A stretch of 22,650 nucleotides of DNA, from assembly GCA_964407825.1 (NCBI GenBank), contig CAYOXD010000044.1:1-22650 (forward strand), in the 5' to 3' direction. The first letter of the stretch is position 1; each line of letters starts with the position of its first letter. The position numbers were made by a program, and so were the translations under genes. The notes beneath the pieces are model-generated. The model did no database searches. It saw only the letters and a list, made by a program, of their open reading frames with translations, and was not told where the DNA came from. Of the stretch, positions 13,166-21,993 are shown in pieces. This DNA is from CAYOXD01 sp964407825 (GTDB lineage: Bacteria > Desulfobacterota > Desulfobacteria > Desulfobacterales > JAFDDL01).

Positions 13166-16100
13166 CTACATATTGCGGCGGTATTTGCCGCCCACCTCGA
13201 AAAGCGCGCTGGTGATCTGCCCCAGGCTGCAGACCCGGACCGTATCCATGAGCTCCGAGAAGATGTTGCCACCTGACAGCGCCACCTGCTGCAGCTTCGC
13301 CAATGCCGCCGGGGCCTTGTCCCGGTTTCGTTCCTGGAAGGCGGCAAGGCGTCTGAGCTGGTCGTCCTTTTCGCCGTCCGTGGCCCGGGCCAGCTCCAGG
13401 GTGCCGGTGGTTCCAGCCGCGTCGGCGTCGGGGTTGCGGAAGGTGTTGACGCCGATGATGGGCATCTGGCCGTTGTTTTTCAACCGTTCGTAGTAGAGGG
13501 ATTCCTCCTGGATCCGGCTTCGCTGATAGCCTGTCTCCATGGCGCCCAGAACGCCGCCGCGTTCGGTGATCCGGTCGAACTCGGCCAGAACCGCCTCCTC
13601 GACGAGCCGGGTCAGCTCCTCCACGATGAAGCTGCCCTGGTTGGGATTCTCGTTCTTGGCCAGTCCCCACTCCCGGTTGATGATGAGCTGAATGGCCAGG
13701 GCCCGGCGGACGGACTCCGCGCTCGGGGTGGTAATGGCCTCGTCATAGGCGTTGGTGTGGAGGCTGTTGCAGTTGTCGTAGACGGCGCAGAGGGCCTGGA
13801 GGGTCGTGCGGATGTCGTTGAACTGGATGTCCTGGCTGTGCAGCGATCTTCCCGATGTCTGGATGTGGTACTTGAGCATCTGAGAGCGATCGGATGCGCC
13901 GTAGCACCGCCGCAGAGCGATGGCCCAGATGCGCCGGGCCACCCGGCCGATCACCGTGTATTCGGGGTCCAGGCCGTTGGAAAAGAAGTAGGAAAAGTTC
14001 GGGGCGAAACTGTCGATGTCCATCCCCCGGGAGAGGTAGTACTCCACGTAGGTAAAGCCGTTGGCCAGGGTGAAGGCCAGCTGGGTGATGGGGTTGGCGC
14101 CCGCCTCGGCGATGTGGTAGCCGGAGATGGATACGGAGTAGAAATTCCGGACCTGCTTTTCGATAAAGTAGGCCTGGATATCCCCCATCATCTTCAGGGC
14201 GAAATCGATGGCGAAGATGCAGGTGTTCTGACCCTGGTCCTCCTTCAGGATGTCGGCCTGAACCGTTCCCCGAACGCTCTGGATGGCCCGAGCCCGGATC
14301 GTTTCGTACTCCTCGGGCGAGGGGGGCCGGCCCGTTTCGGCCTCGAAGACGGCCGCCTGCTGATCCACGGCCGTGTTCAGAAACATGGCCAGCACGATGG
14401 GCGCCGGCCCGTTGATGGTCATGGAAACGGAGGTTCCCGGCGCGCAGAGGTCGAAGCCGCTGTAGAGCGTCTTGGCGTCATCCAGGGTGCAGATGCTCAC
14501 GCCCGAGGTACCCACCTTGCCGTAGATGTCCGGGCGCGTCTCAGGATCGTGCCCGTAGAGGGTGACCGAATCGAAAGCCGTGGACAGCCGCTTTGCCGGA
14601 TAGGCCTCCGAGAGGAGTCTGAAACGCCGGTTGGTCCGGCCGGGTCCCCCCTCCCCGGCAAACATCCGGGTGGGATCCTCGTCGGCCCGCTTCATGGGAA
14701 AGACCCCGGCCGTAAAGGGAAATCGGCCGGGCACGTTCTCCTCCCGCATCCAGCGGTAAATCTCACCCGGGTCTTCGAAGCCGGGCAGCACGATCTTTGG
14801 AATTTTCAGGTGGCAAAGACTCTCCCGGTAAAGGGGCATCCGGATTTCCCGGTCCCGCACATGGTAGACCAGTTCATCGCCGGAAAAGGCGGATTTAATC
14901 TCCTCCCACTGGGAAAGAACATTCCGTGTCTCCGGCAAGAGATCCGCCTCCGCCCTGGCGAGGGCCTGCCGGAGCGCGTCCGCGCCATCGGCCTCCGGGG
15001 CCGTCTCCAGGCATTCCAGGGCCTCGCTGAGATGCCAGCGGGTGCGCACCTTTTCCGCCTGCTTGGCGGTTTCCCGGTGGTATTCCCGGACAGCGGCGCT
15101 GATCTCCGAGAGGTACCGGGTACGCTCAGGCGGGATGATGATGGCCTTGGAGGAGGGGGTTTTGCCCTCGGGGCGCGGCAGGCTGGAGGCCCACCGGATG
15201 CCCGTTTTATCGGCCACGACATCCAGCAGCGCATGGTACAGGGCGCTCACCCCGTCATCGTTGAACTTGGCGGCGATGGTGCCGTAGACGGGCATCTGCT
15301 CCGGCTGCAGGTCCCAGGCATCGCGGTTCCGGAGGACCTGCTTGCGGACGTCCCGCAGGGCATCCTCGCTGCCGCGCTTTTCGAATTTGTTCACCGCGAT
15401 CAGGTCCGCATAGTCCAGCATATCGATTTTTTCCAACTGGGAGGCCGCCCCGAAATCGCTCGTCATGACATAGAGGGACACATCCGCCAGATCGGTCACC
15501 CGGGAGTCGCCCTGGCCGATGCCGGCGGTCTCGACGATCACGAGGTTGAAACCGGCGACCTTGGCCACCAGGACGGCGTCGGCCAACGCCTCGGAGACCT
15601 CCGCATGGGAGGACCGGGTGGCCAGGCTTCGCATATAGACCCGGTCATGGCCGATGGCGTTCATCCGGATGCGATCACCGAGCAGCGCCCCGCCGGTTTT
15701 CCGCCGGCTCGGATCACAGGAGAGGATCGCCACCCGGACATCCTTGATGTCATGGAGAAGCCGGACGATCAGCTCGTCCGTGAGAGAGCTCTTTCCCGCA
15801 CCTCCCGTGCCCGTAATGCCGATCACCGGAACCGTCAGTTCCTCCGCCCGCTGCAGCAGTTCCTGGCGCAGCTTTGCCAGGTGCCCGTTCTCGTCGGCCT
15901 TGGCCGACTCCACGGCACTGATCATCCGCGCCACCGCCCCCTTGTCGCTGGCGGAAAGGTCGGCAACGGCCGGGACTTCCCCCCCGCCACCGGGCTCATC
16001 CATCAGCCTCACCATGTGATTGATCATCCCCTGGAGTCCCATGGCCGCCCCGTCCTCCGGAGAATAAATCTTGCTGACCCCGTAAGCCTCCAGCTCCTCT

Positions 16101-16432
16101 ATTTCATCCGGCACGATGACCCCGCCGCCGCCGCCGAAAATCCGGATGTGGCCGGCGCCCCGCTCCTTCAGCAGATCGACCATGAATTTGAAAAACTCCA
16201 TGTGCCCCCCCTGGTAGCTGGACACGGCGATCCCCTGGACATCCTCCTCGATGGCCGCATCCACCACCTCCCGCACCGAACGATCATGCCCCAGATGAAT
16301 GACCTCGGCCCCTGTGGCCTGAAGGATTCGACGCATGATGTTGATGGCGGCGTCGTGGCCGTCAAAGAGGGAGGTGGCGGTCACCACCCGTATGGGATGC
16401 CGGGGAACATAGGCTGACGTTTCGATGGTCAT
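13166..16432 (-). CDS. icmF: Fused acyl-CoA mutase IcmF (isobutyryl-CoA mutase with built-in G-protein chaperone)
   Basis: 1088-residue fusion. N-terminal B12-binding domain with FDGHDAAINIMRR (23-35; His26 is the expected cobalt ligand) and the GGGGG loop at 100-104; then a MeaB-type GTPase domain with Walker A GTGGAGKSS (208-216) and ETAGIGQGDS (301-310), then NKFEKRG; then the mutase barrel with CCTLD-region equivalents and SGRSLHSQDIQFNDIRTTLQ, and HTNAYDEAITTPS. It interconverts isobutyryl-CoA and n-butyryl-CoA (or a close branched substrate such as pivalyl-CoA), using adenosylcobalamin loaded by its own GTPase. Length and order match the family. The start ATG 16432 follows a strong AAAGGAGG site; the longer open frame to 16519 is rejected. 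It has no obvious operon partners, and its upstream spacer carries the tandem repeat array. Confidence 0.93.
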   Translation of the reverse strand: MTIETSAYVPRHPIRVVTATSLFDGHDAAINIMRRILQATGAEVIHLGHDRSVREVVDAAIEEDVQGIAVSSYQGGHMEFFKFMVDLLKERGAGHIRIFGGGGGVIVPDEIEELEAYGVSKIYSPEDGAAMGLQGMINHMVRLMDEPGGGGEVPAVADLSASDKGAVARMISAVESAKADENGHLAKLRQELLQRAEELTVPVIGITGTGGAGKSSLTDELIVRLLHDIKDVRVAILSCDPSRRKTGGALLGDRIRMNAIGHDRVYMRSLATRSSHAEVSEALADAVLVAKVAGFNLVIVETAGIGQGDSRVTDLADVSLYVMTSDFGAASQLEKIDMLDYADLIAVNKFEKRGSEDALRDVRKQVLRNRDAWDLQPEQMPVYGTIAAKFNDDGVSALYHALLDVVADKTGIRWASSLPRPEGKTPSSKAIIIPPERTRYLSEISAAVREYHRETAKQAEKVRTRWHLSEALECLETAPEADGADALRQALARAEADLLPETRNVLSQWEEIKSAFSGDELVYHVRDREIRMPLYRESLCHLKIPKIVLPGFEDPGEIYRWMREENVPGRFPFTAGVFPMKRADEDPTRMFAGEGGPGRTNRRFRLLSEAYPAKRLSTAFDSVTLYGHDPETRPDIYGKVGTSGVSICTLDDAKTLYSGFDLCAPGTSVSMTINGPAPIVLAMFLNTAVDQQAAVFEAETGRPPSPEEYETIRARAIQSVRGTVQADILKEDQGQNTCIFAIDFALKMMGDIQAYFIEKQVRNFYSVSISGYHIAEAGANPITQLAFTLANGFTYVEYYLSRGMDIDSFAPNFSYFFSNGLDPEYTVIGRVARRIWAIALRRCYGASDRSQMLKYHIQTSGRSLHSQDIQFNDIRTTLQALCAVYDNCNSLHTNAYDEAITTPSAESVRRALAIQLIINREWGLAKNENPNQGSFIVEELTRLVEEAVLAEFDRITERGGVLGAMETGYQRSRIQEESLYYERLKNNGQMPIIGVNTFRNPDADAAGTTGTLELARATDGEKDDQLRRLAAFQERNRDKAPAALAKLQQVALSGGNIFSELMDTVRVCSLGQITSALFEVGGKYRRNM

Positions 16433-16584
16433 GAATCCTCCTTTGATGCGGTTTCTCGCTACGCATCCCGCGCCTTCTGGCCGGGATAAGCGGTATGACT
16501 GTAATGCCCCCACCGGCATCTTATGTCAAGTCAAGGGGACACCGGTACCACGGTGAATCCGTTCTAATGACATGGGAAAGCTCC

Positions 16585-16610
16585 TCGTTGTCGTTGTCGT
16601 AATCGTAGTC
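16585..16610 (-). repeat. Inverted partial copy of the 58-bp repeat unit
   Basis: These 26 bases are the exact reverse complement of the core of the repeat unit, for example of 16713-16738. Together they could form a long-armed hairpin or mark a past inversion. A shorter related stretch is at 11172-11185, so the motif is dispersed in this genome. Confidence 0.85.
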
Positions 16611-16670
16611 AAAAAACGATAGCGTTTCTGTTGCTGGTCGATTGAAATGATGGGGGCCTTCGATGGGACT

Positions 16671-17044
16671 GCGATAAGGACAGGGACAGGGACAGGGACA
16701 GGGACCGATTACGACTACGATTACGACAACGACAACGAGAAGGACAGGGGCAGGGACAAGGACCGATTACGACTACGATTACGACAACGACAACGAGAAG
16801 GACAGGGACAAGGACAAGGACCGATTACGACTACGATTACGACAACGACAACGAGAAGGACAGGGGCAGGGANNNNNNNNNNNNNNNNNNNNNNNNNNNN
16901 NNNNNNNNNNNNNNNNNNNNNNNNNNNNNNNNNNNNNNNNNNNNNNNNNNNNNNNNNNNNNNNNNNNNNNNNACAAGGACCGATTACGACTACGATTACG
17001 ACAACGACAACGAGAAGGACAGGGACAGGGACCGACAACGATAC
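16671..17044. repeat. 58-bp tandem repeat array built from hexamers (interrupted by assembly gap)
   Basis: Copies start (at GACCGATTAC) at 16703, 16761 and 16819, exactly 58 bp apart, and again at 16978 after the N run. Each unit is itself about nine degenerate hexamers: first GAYWAC-like (GATTAC, GACTAC, GACAAC), then GACARG-like (GACAGG, GACAAG). A (CAGGGA)n-like start precedes the first copy. Unit-to-unit differences are a few bases in the GACARG part. True copy number is unknown because the gap is a placeholder. It has no spacers, so it is not a CRISPR array. Confidence 0.9.
16873..16972. other. Assembly gap of exactly 100 N inside the tandem repeat
   Basis: One hundred N lie within the 58-bp array. 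The repeat phase is not kept across it (159 nt from the 16819 copy start to the 16978 one, not a multiple of 58), as expected for a gap of unknown true size. Confidence 0.95.
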
Positions 17045-17215
17045 TGAAAACTTGCACGGTGCAGGTTTGCATATTGCGCCTTAATTTCGTATCATCGGAC
17101 TTGATATGCTTAACAAAAAGCGGCATCTGGCGATGGATACGGCCTCTTTCGCAAAAGGCGCTCGGAAAAGCTTCATCGTATCATGTCGTGCCTGAGGAAA
17201 GGGGGGACGCCGGCC

Positions 17216-17992
17216 ATGAGAAAGGCCGCCATCTTTTTGTATCAATTCTACAAATGGCTTATCTACGCACCGGTGCTGGGCCTTTCCACCGCCTTTTTCT
17301 GCCTGCTTGCCCTGGGGCTATCCCCCTTCTCCCAGCGGGCCGCCAGCAGGTGGTGTGGTTTTCTCTGGGGCAAAATCAACATCTATACCGCACCGAGCCT
17401 CGTGACGGTGTCCGGCCGGGCGAATGCAAGGCGCCATCCGGCCTATGTCATCGTGGCCAACCACCAGAGTCTTTTCGACATTCCGATTCTCTATGGCTGG
17501 CTCGGCCTTGACTTGAAGTGGGTGATGAAAAAGGAGCTTCGGAAGATCCCCTTTCTGGGAATCGCCAGTGAGCGGATGGGGCATATCATCATCGATCGCT
17601 CGGACACCCAGGCGGCGGTGGCCAGCATCAACGCGGCCAGGGAAAGACTGGAAGACGGCACCTCCATCATCTTTTTTCCAGAGGGCACCCGGAGCCGGAA
17701 TGGTCGCCTGGGCGCCTTCAAAAAAGGCGCCTTCCGACTGGCCCTGGAATTGCAGCTGCCGATCCTGCCCGTCACCCTCTCCGGCACCCGGGACATCCTG
17801 CCGCCCGATGGGGTGAATCTGCTTCCCGGGCATGCCAGGATGATCATTCATGCGCCCATCCCCACCACGGGCATCGCCATCGAGCAACTGGAGGAGCTGA
17901 TGGGGCAAACCCGCAAGGTGATTCAATCGGCCCTTCCCGCCCCTTCCCGCCCCTTCTCGGCAGCCGGCGCCCCGATGGAGACCCCGCCATGA
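17216..17992 (+). CDS. plsC: 1-acyl-sn-glycerol-3-phosphate acyltransferase (PlsC-type)
   Basis: 258-residue membrane-associated acyltransferase. One hydrophobic segment near residues 13-34 anchors it. Catalytic motif NHQSLFD (82-88, the HX4D type) is followed by the acceptor-binding motif FFPEGTRS (153-160) and LPVTLSGT-like motif IV (ILPVTLSGT, 183-191). It acylates lysophosphatidic acid to phosphatidic acid in phospholipid synthesis. The ATG at 17216 has a GGGGGGA site 8 nt upstream; a start 11 codons earlier has none. The C-terminal 20 residues are Pro/Ala-rich and low in complexity. The stop overlaps the start of the next gene as ATGA, so the two are translated together. Related acyltransferases with other acceptors cannot be excluded. 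Confidence 0.92.
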   Translation: MRKAAIFLYQFYKWLIYAPVLGLSTAFFCLLALGLSPFSQRAASRWCGFLWGKINIYTAPSLVTVSGRANARRHPAYVIVANHQSLFDIPILYGWLGLDLKWVMKKELRKIPFLGIASERMGHIIIDRSDTQAAVASINAARERLEDGTSIIFFPEGTRSRNGRLGAFKKGAFRLALELQLPILPVTLSGTRDILPPDGVNLLPGHARMIIHAPIPTTGIAIEQLEELMGQTRKVIQSALPAPSRPFSAAGAPMETPP

Positions 17993-20091
17993 CAATCCGA
18001 CAGAACCGATTGGCTGACGCCACAAGCCCCTATCTGCTCCAGCATGCCGAAAACCCGGTGGACTGGTACCCATGGACCCGTGAGGCCTTTGAGCGGGCGA
18101 GGCTGGAAAACAAACCCGTGTTTCTCTCCATCGGGTACTCCACCTGCCACTGGTGCCATGTGATGGCCCATGAGTCCTTCGAGGATCCGGCGGTGGCCGA
18201 CCTTTTGAACCGCTACTTCGTGAGTATCAAGGTCGACAAGGAGGAACGCCCGGACCTCAACGCCCTCTACATGACGGTCGCCCAGCAGATGACCGGCCGG
18301 GGGGGATGGCCGCTGACGGTGATCCTGACGCCCGATAAAAAGCCTTTTTACGCCGGCACCTATCTCCCGAAGACCACCCGATGGGGAAGACCCGGCATGC
18401 TGCAACTCCTGCCTGCGATCCACGAGGCCTGGGAGAGCCGGCAGACCCGCATCCTCGAAACGGCGGACCAGATCACCCGGGAAATGGCGGAGGCGGCTCT
18501 GGTCCCTCCGGGCCGGCCCCTCGCCGGCGAGACCCTCGACCGGGCCGAAGAGGAGCTGAAGGCGCGCTATGACCGGGCCAACGGTGGATTCGGAAGCGCC
18601 CCCAAGTTTCCAAGCCCGCATCAACTCGGCTTCCTCCTGAGGCAATACCACCGGAAGGGCGATCCCTTTCTCCTGGAGATGGTCGACACCACACTGGACA
18701 GGATGCGCCGCGGCGGCATTTTCGACCATGTGGGGCTGGGCTTTCACCGTTATTCCACGGATGCCCAGTGGCGGGTCCCCCACTTCGAAAAGATGCTCTA
18801 TGACCAGGCCCTCATCTCCATGGCCTACCTGGAGGCCTGGCAGGTAACGGGAAAAGAGCTCTACCGGCAAACCGTGCGGGACATCCTCGCCTATGTTCTC
18901 GGTTCTCTCAGGGCACCGGAGGGCGGCTTTCATACCGCCGAAGACGCCGACAGCGAGGGCGCGGAGGGGCGATTCTACCAGTGGACCGAGGCACAACTAA
19001 AGGACGTCCTGGGGCCCGAGGACGCGCAGGTCTTCATGGCCGCCTATGGCATCACCGGTGCCGGAAGCGCCGTGGGACCGGCCGCCGGCAACGCCCATGT
19101 CCTCTATCAGGCGCAGCCCCTGGAGGGGCTGGCCCGGCAGATGGGCCTCGATGAATCCGCGATGGGTCAGCGGATGCAGCGGTGCCTGGAAAAGCTGCAC
19201 GCGGCCCGGCGGGAAAGGATCCGGCCCTTTAAGGACGATAAGATCCTCACCGACTGGAACGGACTGATGATCGCTGCCCTGGCAAGAGCCGGCAGAGTGC
19301 TGGAGGAACCGAGCTTCAACCTGGCCGCGGCGGAGGCGGCGGCGTTTATCCATGAGGCCCTTCGGGACAAGGACGGTCATCTTCTCAAGTCCTACCGACT
19401 GGGCAAGGCCCAGGGGGAAGGGTTACTGGAAGACTATGCCTATCTGGTGTGGGGACTCATCGAGCTCTATGGGTCGTTCTTCGACCCCCTGTATCTTGAG
19501 CTCGCCACGGATCTGAACGAATGCATGCTGAAGCGATTTCAGAACCCGTCGACGGGAGGGCTCGCCCCCGCGCCCAGGGATGGAGAAAAGCCGCTCTTCG
19601 AGCACCACGAAATCCAGGACGGCGCCCTGCCCTCCGGAAACGCCGTGGCCGTCCTGAATCTTCTCCGGCTGCGGGATCTCACGGGGAAAACGGACCATGG
19701 CGAGGCCGCCGAACGGATCATGACGGCCTTCTCGGACCTGGTATTCCGATCGCCATGGAAACATGCCCATCTGATGACGGCCCTCGGCCTTGCGTTGAAT
19801 CCCGGGGTCCAGGTGGTGGTGGTGGGAGGGACCGATGCGCCGGAAACGAAACGGATGCTGTCGGCTTTGGAAAAGCCTTTCCTACCCGAAAAAGCGGTGG
19901 TGTTCAAGCCGACGAGCGGTGATGAAGCCCGCATCGATCGGCTGATCCCCCGCGTGACATCCATGACGGCCTTGAACGACGCGCCCACAGCCTATATTTG
20001 TAAAGACTTCACCTGCAAGCAGCCAACTTCGGACATCGAAGAGATGCTGAGGGACCTCGGAAAAAAAAGTTTACAAAAAATGTCAGATTAG
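17989..20091 (+). CDS. DUF255 thioredoxin-domain protein (YyaL/SPATA20 type)
   Basis: 700-residue protein of the YyaL/spermatogenesis-associated-20 family. N-terminal thioredoxin-like domain with the conserved GYSTCHWCHVMAHESFED (49-66; redox pair C53-x2-C56) and KVDKEERPD (81-89). A long (alpha/alpha) barrel-like region resembling N-acylglucosamine-epimerase/cellobiose-epimerase folds follows, and the C-terminus has YICKDFTCKQP. Full length for the family and no signal peptide, so it is cytosolic. The biochemical role of the family is not firmly known. Start ATG overlaps the plsC stop (ATGA); the pairing with a lipid acyltransferase is unexplained. Downstream, AGCTT-GTTTT-AAGCT at 20122-20136 could form a small hairpin before the next gene. 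Confidence 0.92.
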   Translation: MTIRQNRLADATSPYLLQHAENPVDWYPWTREAFERARLENKPVFLSIGYSTCHWCHVMAHESFEDPAVADLLNRYFVSIKVDKEERPDLNALYMTVAQQMTGRGGWPLTVILTPDKKPFYAGTYLPKTTRWGRPGMLQLLPAIHEAWESRQTRILETADQITREMAEAALVPPGRPLAGETLDRAEEELKARYDRANGGFGSAPKFPSPHQLGFLLRQYHRKGDPFLLEMVDTTLDRMRRGGIFDHVGLGFHRYSTDAQWRVPHFEKMLYDQALISMAYLEAWQVTGKELYRQTVRDILAYVLGSLRAPEGGFHTAEDADSEGAEGRFYQWTEAQLKDVLGPEDAQVFMAAYGITGAGSAVGPAAGNAHVLYQAQPLEGLARQMGLDESAMGQRMQRCLEKLHAARRERIRPFKDDKILTDWNGLMIAALARAGRVLEEPSFNLAAAEAAAFIHEALRDKDGHLLKSYRLGKAQGEGLLEDYAYLVWGLIELYGSFFDPLYLELATDLNECMLKRFQNPSTGGLAPAPRDGEKPLFEHHEIQDGALPSGNAVAVLNLLRLRDLTGKTDHGEAAERIMTAFSDLVFRSPWKHAHLMTALGLALNPGVQVVVVGGTDAPETKRMLSALEKPFLPEKAVVFKPTSGDEARIDRLIPRVTSMTALNDAPTAYICKDFTCKQPTSDIEEMLRDLGKKSLQKMSD

Positions 20092-20240
20092 GTAGGATGC
20101 CGGCACACGGCCTTGCGGATAAGCTTGTTTTAAGCTCCCTGCCCGCGCGTTGAAGAGGCGGATTGCTAAAATCGAATGGAGGCGAGAATATTCTGAATCC
20201 ACAATAGGTAAAGTCTACCGAGAACACAACGAGGTCTTTT

Positions 20241-21943
20241 ATGGGAAAAAAAAGTCTACTGAAATCCACTTCAAAAAAGAAAAGCGCGAAGGCGAAACCT
20301 GACGCTGAAAAAGAGCTCAAGAACAAGGCAACCAAGGCGGACGAAAAGAAAGCAGCTAAAAAGCCGGCGGCTAGAAAGGCAACGAAAGCCAAACAGGCAA
20401 AAACGACCTCCAAGGCGAAGGCCTTGAAAACCAAGGCCGTCAAAGCCAACCCCGGCAAGGCTGCGGCAAAGTCGTCCCCCGCAAAGAAGAAGCCGTCCTT
20501 GAAGGAGCTGCTGAAAAAAACCTTTGACAGGGTTGCTCCTGAAACGCTTTACGCACCATCGGCCGCACCGGCTGCCGCCTCTGCCTCGCCGCCCTTCGTC
20601 ACGGGGCTCGATGCCGCGGAAACCGAACGGGTCCGAAAGCTCCTGTTCAAATCCTTCGATCTGAGCGAACCGGAACCCGAGACCGAGACACCGGCAACCA
20701 AAGCGCCCGAACCCGAGCCCTCGGCGCCGAAAGCCGAAGCACCCGCGCCTGAACCCGCGCCTGAGCCTGAGCCCGAGCCCGNNNNNNNNNNNNNNNNNNN
20801 NNNNNNNNNNNNNNNNNNNNNNNNNNNNNNNNNNNNNNNNNNNNNNNNNNNNNNNNNNNNNNNNNNNNNNNNNNNNNNNNNCCCGAAGCCCCGCCGGTCC
20901 CGGTGGCGGAGCTGCTGAAAAAAACCTTCGAAAGACACGCCCCCGAAACGCTCTACACACCACCGGCCGCACCGGCTGCCGCCTCTGCCTCGCCGCCCTT
21001 CGTCACGGGGCTCGATGCCGCGGAAACCGAACGGGTCCGAAAGCTCCTGTTCAAATCCTTCGATCTGAGCGAACCGGAACCCGAGGCGCCGGAAACCGAA
21101 GCGCCAGCGCCCGCACCCGAACCGGAGGCTGCGGCACCGGAAGCCGAGGCGCCCAAGCCCGAAACAGCCCCGTCCAAGCCGGCCGTTCCGCCGCCGAGCG
21201 CAGCTCCCGTAGCGCCCAAGGAGCCAATGGACCCCGTGGTTAAAACGGCGATCAGTGCCGGCGCTTGTCTCGCCGCTGTTTTCTTTCTGATCATCGTAGC
21301 CAGCATTTCCAACGTGAACGAGTACTATGCGGTGAAAAAGCACGGCGCGGTGGTAATACGCCAGGGACTATTCGCTCCCATGGGGACAAGGCGCATCGCC
21401 GTTCTTCGGGGCGCCAAAATGCCCGCGCCGGAAAAGCCCTTTTATGCCAGGGCAGATGTGGCCCCCCTGATCGTCGATAATTACATGCACCGGGCAGATG
21501 CCATCATGACCGTCCGGGGAACGCCGGATTTCAAGGAAGCCCGCGCCCTTCTCACCAAGGCGCTCTGCTTTGCGGCCGCACCCGACATCCGTTCAAGCAT
21601 CACGTCCCGCCTGAACCGGATTGACATGGCCATGTTAGTCTTGAAGGCAGACATCAATGCCGCCAGCGACACCCCGGATGGGCTCGCAAAGGCCAACACG
21701 CTGCTGAACCAGGCATCAAAGGTGGCCGTGCAGGAATCCGACAAGGCAATGATTCAGGCCAAATTAAAGGCGATTCAAAATCGACTGTCGCCCCAGAAGA
21801 GCGTGGAGCAACCCCCGGCCCCCGCGCCGCCCGCCGTCAAGGAGGCGCCCGCGCCCGCCGCGCCGGCAGCCCCGGCGTCGGACCAGAAGACGCCAGCGGC
21901 ACCCTCCGAGGCGCCCGCGCATTCCGGCGCTCACGGTCCCTGA
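20241..21943 (+). CDS. Single-pass membrane protein with K/A-rich head, duplicated module and P/E-rich linkers (contains assembly gap)
   Basis: I recognise no family. Residues 1-88 are Lys/Ala-rich (AKKPAARKATKAKQ), like histone-H1-type tails. Then comes a 59-residue module starting ELLKKTF and ending LSEPEPE (20505-20681), a Pro/Glu/Ala linker, 100 N, the same module again (20909-21085), another P/E/A linker, one membrane helix (about 21238-21306), and a soluble C-terminal domain of about 150 residues with helical, TPR-like character (FKEARALLTKALCFA), ending in a Pro/Ala tail. Start ATG 20241 has GAGG 7 nt upstream. The reading frame before and after the N run is joined only if the true gap length is 2 modulo 3; with 100 N the frame appears broken, which I take as an artefact. 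With the basic head inside the cell, the C-terminal domain would be periplasmic. Confidence 0.7.
20505..20681 (+). repeat. 177-bp intragenic repeat, copy 1
   Basis: First copy of the module within the membrane-protein gene. Its last 121 bases (20561-20681) are identical to 20965-21085 of the second copy, while the first 56 differ at several positions. Identity at this level, including silent positions, points to a recent duplication or gene conversion. Confidence 0.9.
20782..20881. other. Assembly gap of exactly 100 N inside the repeat-bearing gene
   Basis: The gap follows a Pro/Glu-coding (GAGCCC-like) low-complexity stretch and precedes the second module. It is a placeholder length, and the true sequence probably holds more linker or more module copies. 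Confidence 0.95.
20909..21085 (+). repeat. 177-bp intragenic repeat, copy 2
   Basis: Second copy, same length and reading frame as copy 1. It begins 27 bases after the N run, so further copies may be hidden in the gap. Confidence 0.9.
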
Positions 21944-21952
21944 TCGATCCGG

Positions 21953-21990
21953 GCACGCTTCAGGGGGGCATCCGCCGCCCTGAAGCGTGC
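21953..21990. terminator. Hairpin between convergent genes, likely bidirectional terminator
   Basis: A perfect 13-bp stem (GCACGCTTCAGGG at 21953-21965 with its complement at 21978-21990) encloses a 12-nt loop. It begins 9 bp after the stop of the K/A-rich gene and ends 3 bp before the stop of the HD-GYP gene. Only a short CTTT follows on the plus strand, so the T-tract is weak. Confidence 0.75.
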
Positions 21991-21993
21991 CTT

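Larger units (their letters stand above)
16433..17215. other. Divergent intergenic region between icmF and plsC-like gene
   Basis: About 780 bp separate two divergently transcribed genes, so both promoters should lie here. Most of it is the 58-bp tandem array with its assembly gap. Left of the array (16433-16670) lies an inverted copy of part of the repeat unit, and GTCAAGGGGAC at about 16528, matching in reverse a stretch near 9143. I could not assign either promoter, and I see no cobalamin riboswitch upstream of icmF. Confidence 0.6.

Noticed and set aside
13757..16417. 886-codon plus-strand frame opposite icmF
   Set aside because: Shadow of a GC-rich gene; the minus strand encodes complete IcmF motifs.
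16433..16670. Cobalamin riboswitch upstream of icmF
   Set aside because: I looked for a B12-box-like core and the paired stems around it and saw none.
16671..17044. CRISPR array
   Set aside because: Units follow each other directly without unique spacers, are built of hexamers, and no cas gene is near.
16647..17084. Open frames through the 58-bp repeat array, on both strands
   Set aside because: They translate simple repeats (Thr-, Val- or Arg-rich) in several frames at once and run through an N gap; the array is non-coding.
20903..21943. A separate gene starting at GTG 20903 after the N gap
   Set aside because: It has no ribosome site and begins inside the repeated module; it is better explained as the continuation of the gene that starts at 20241.
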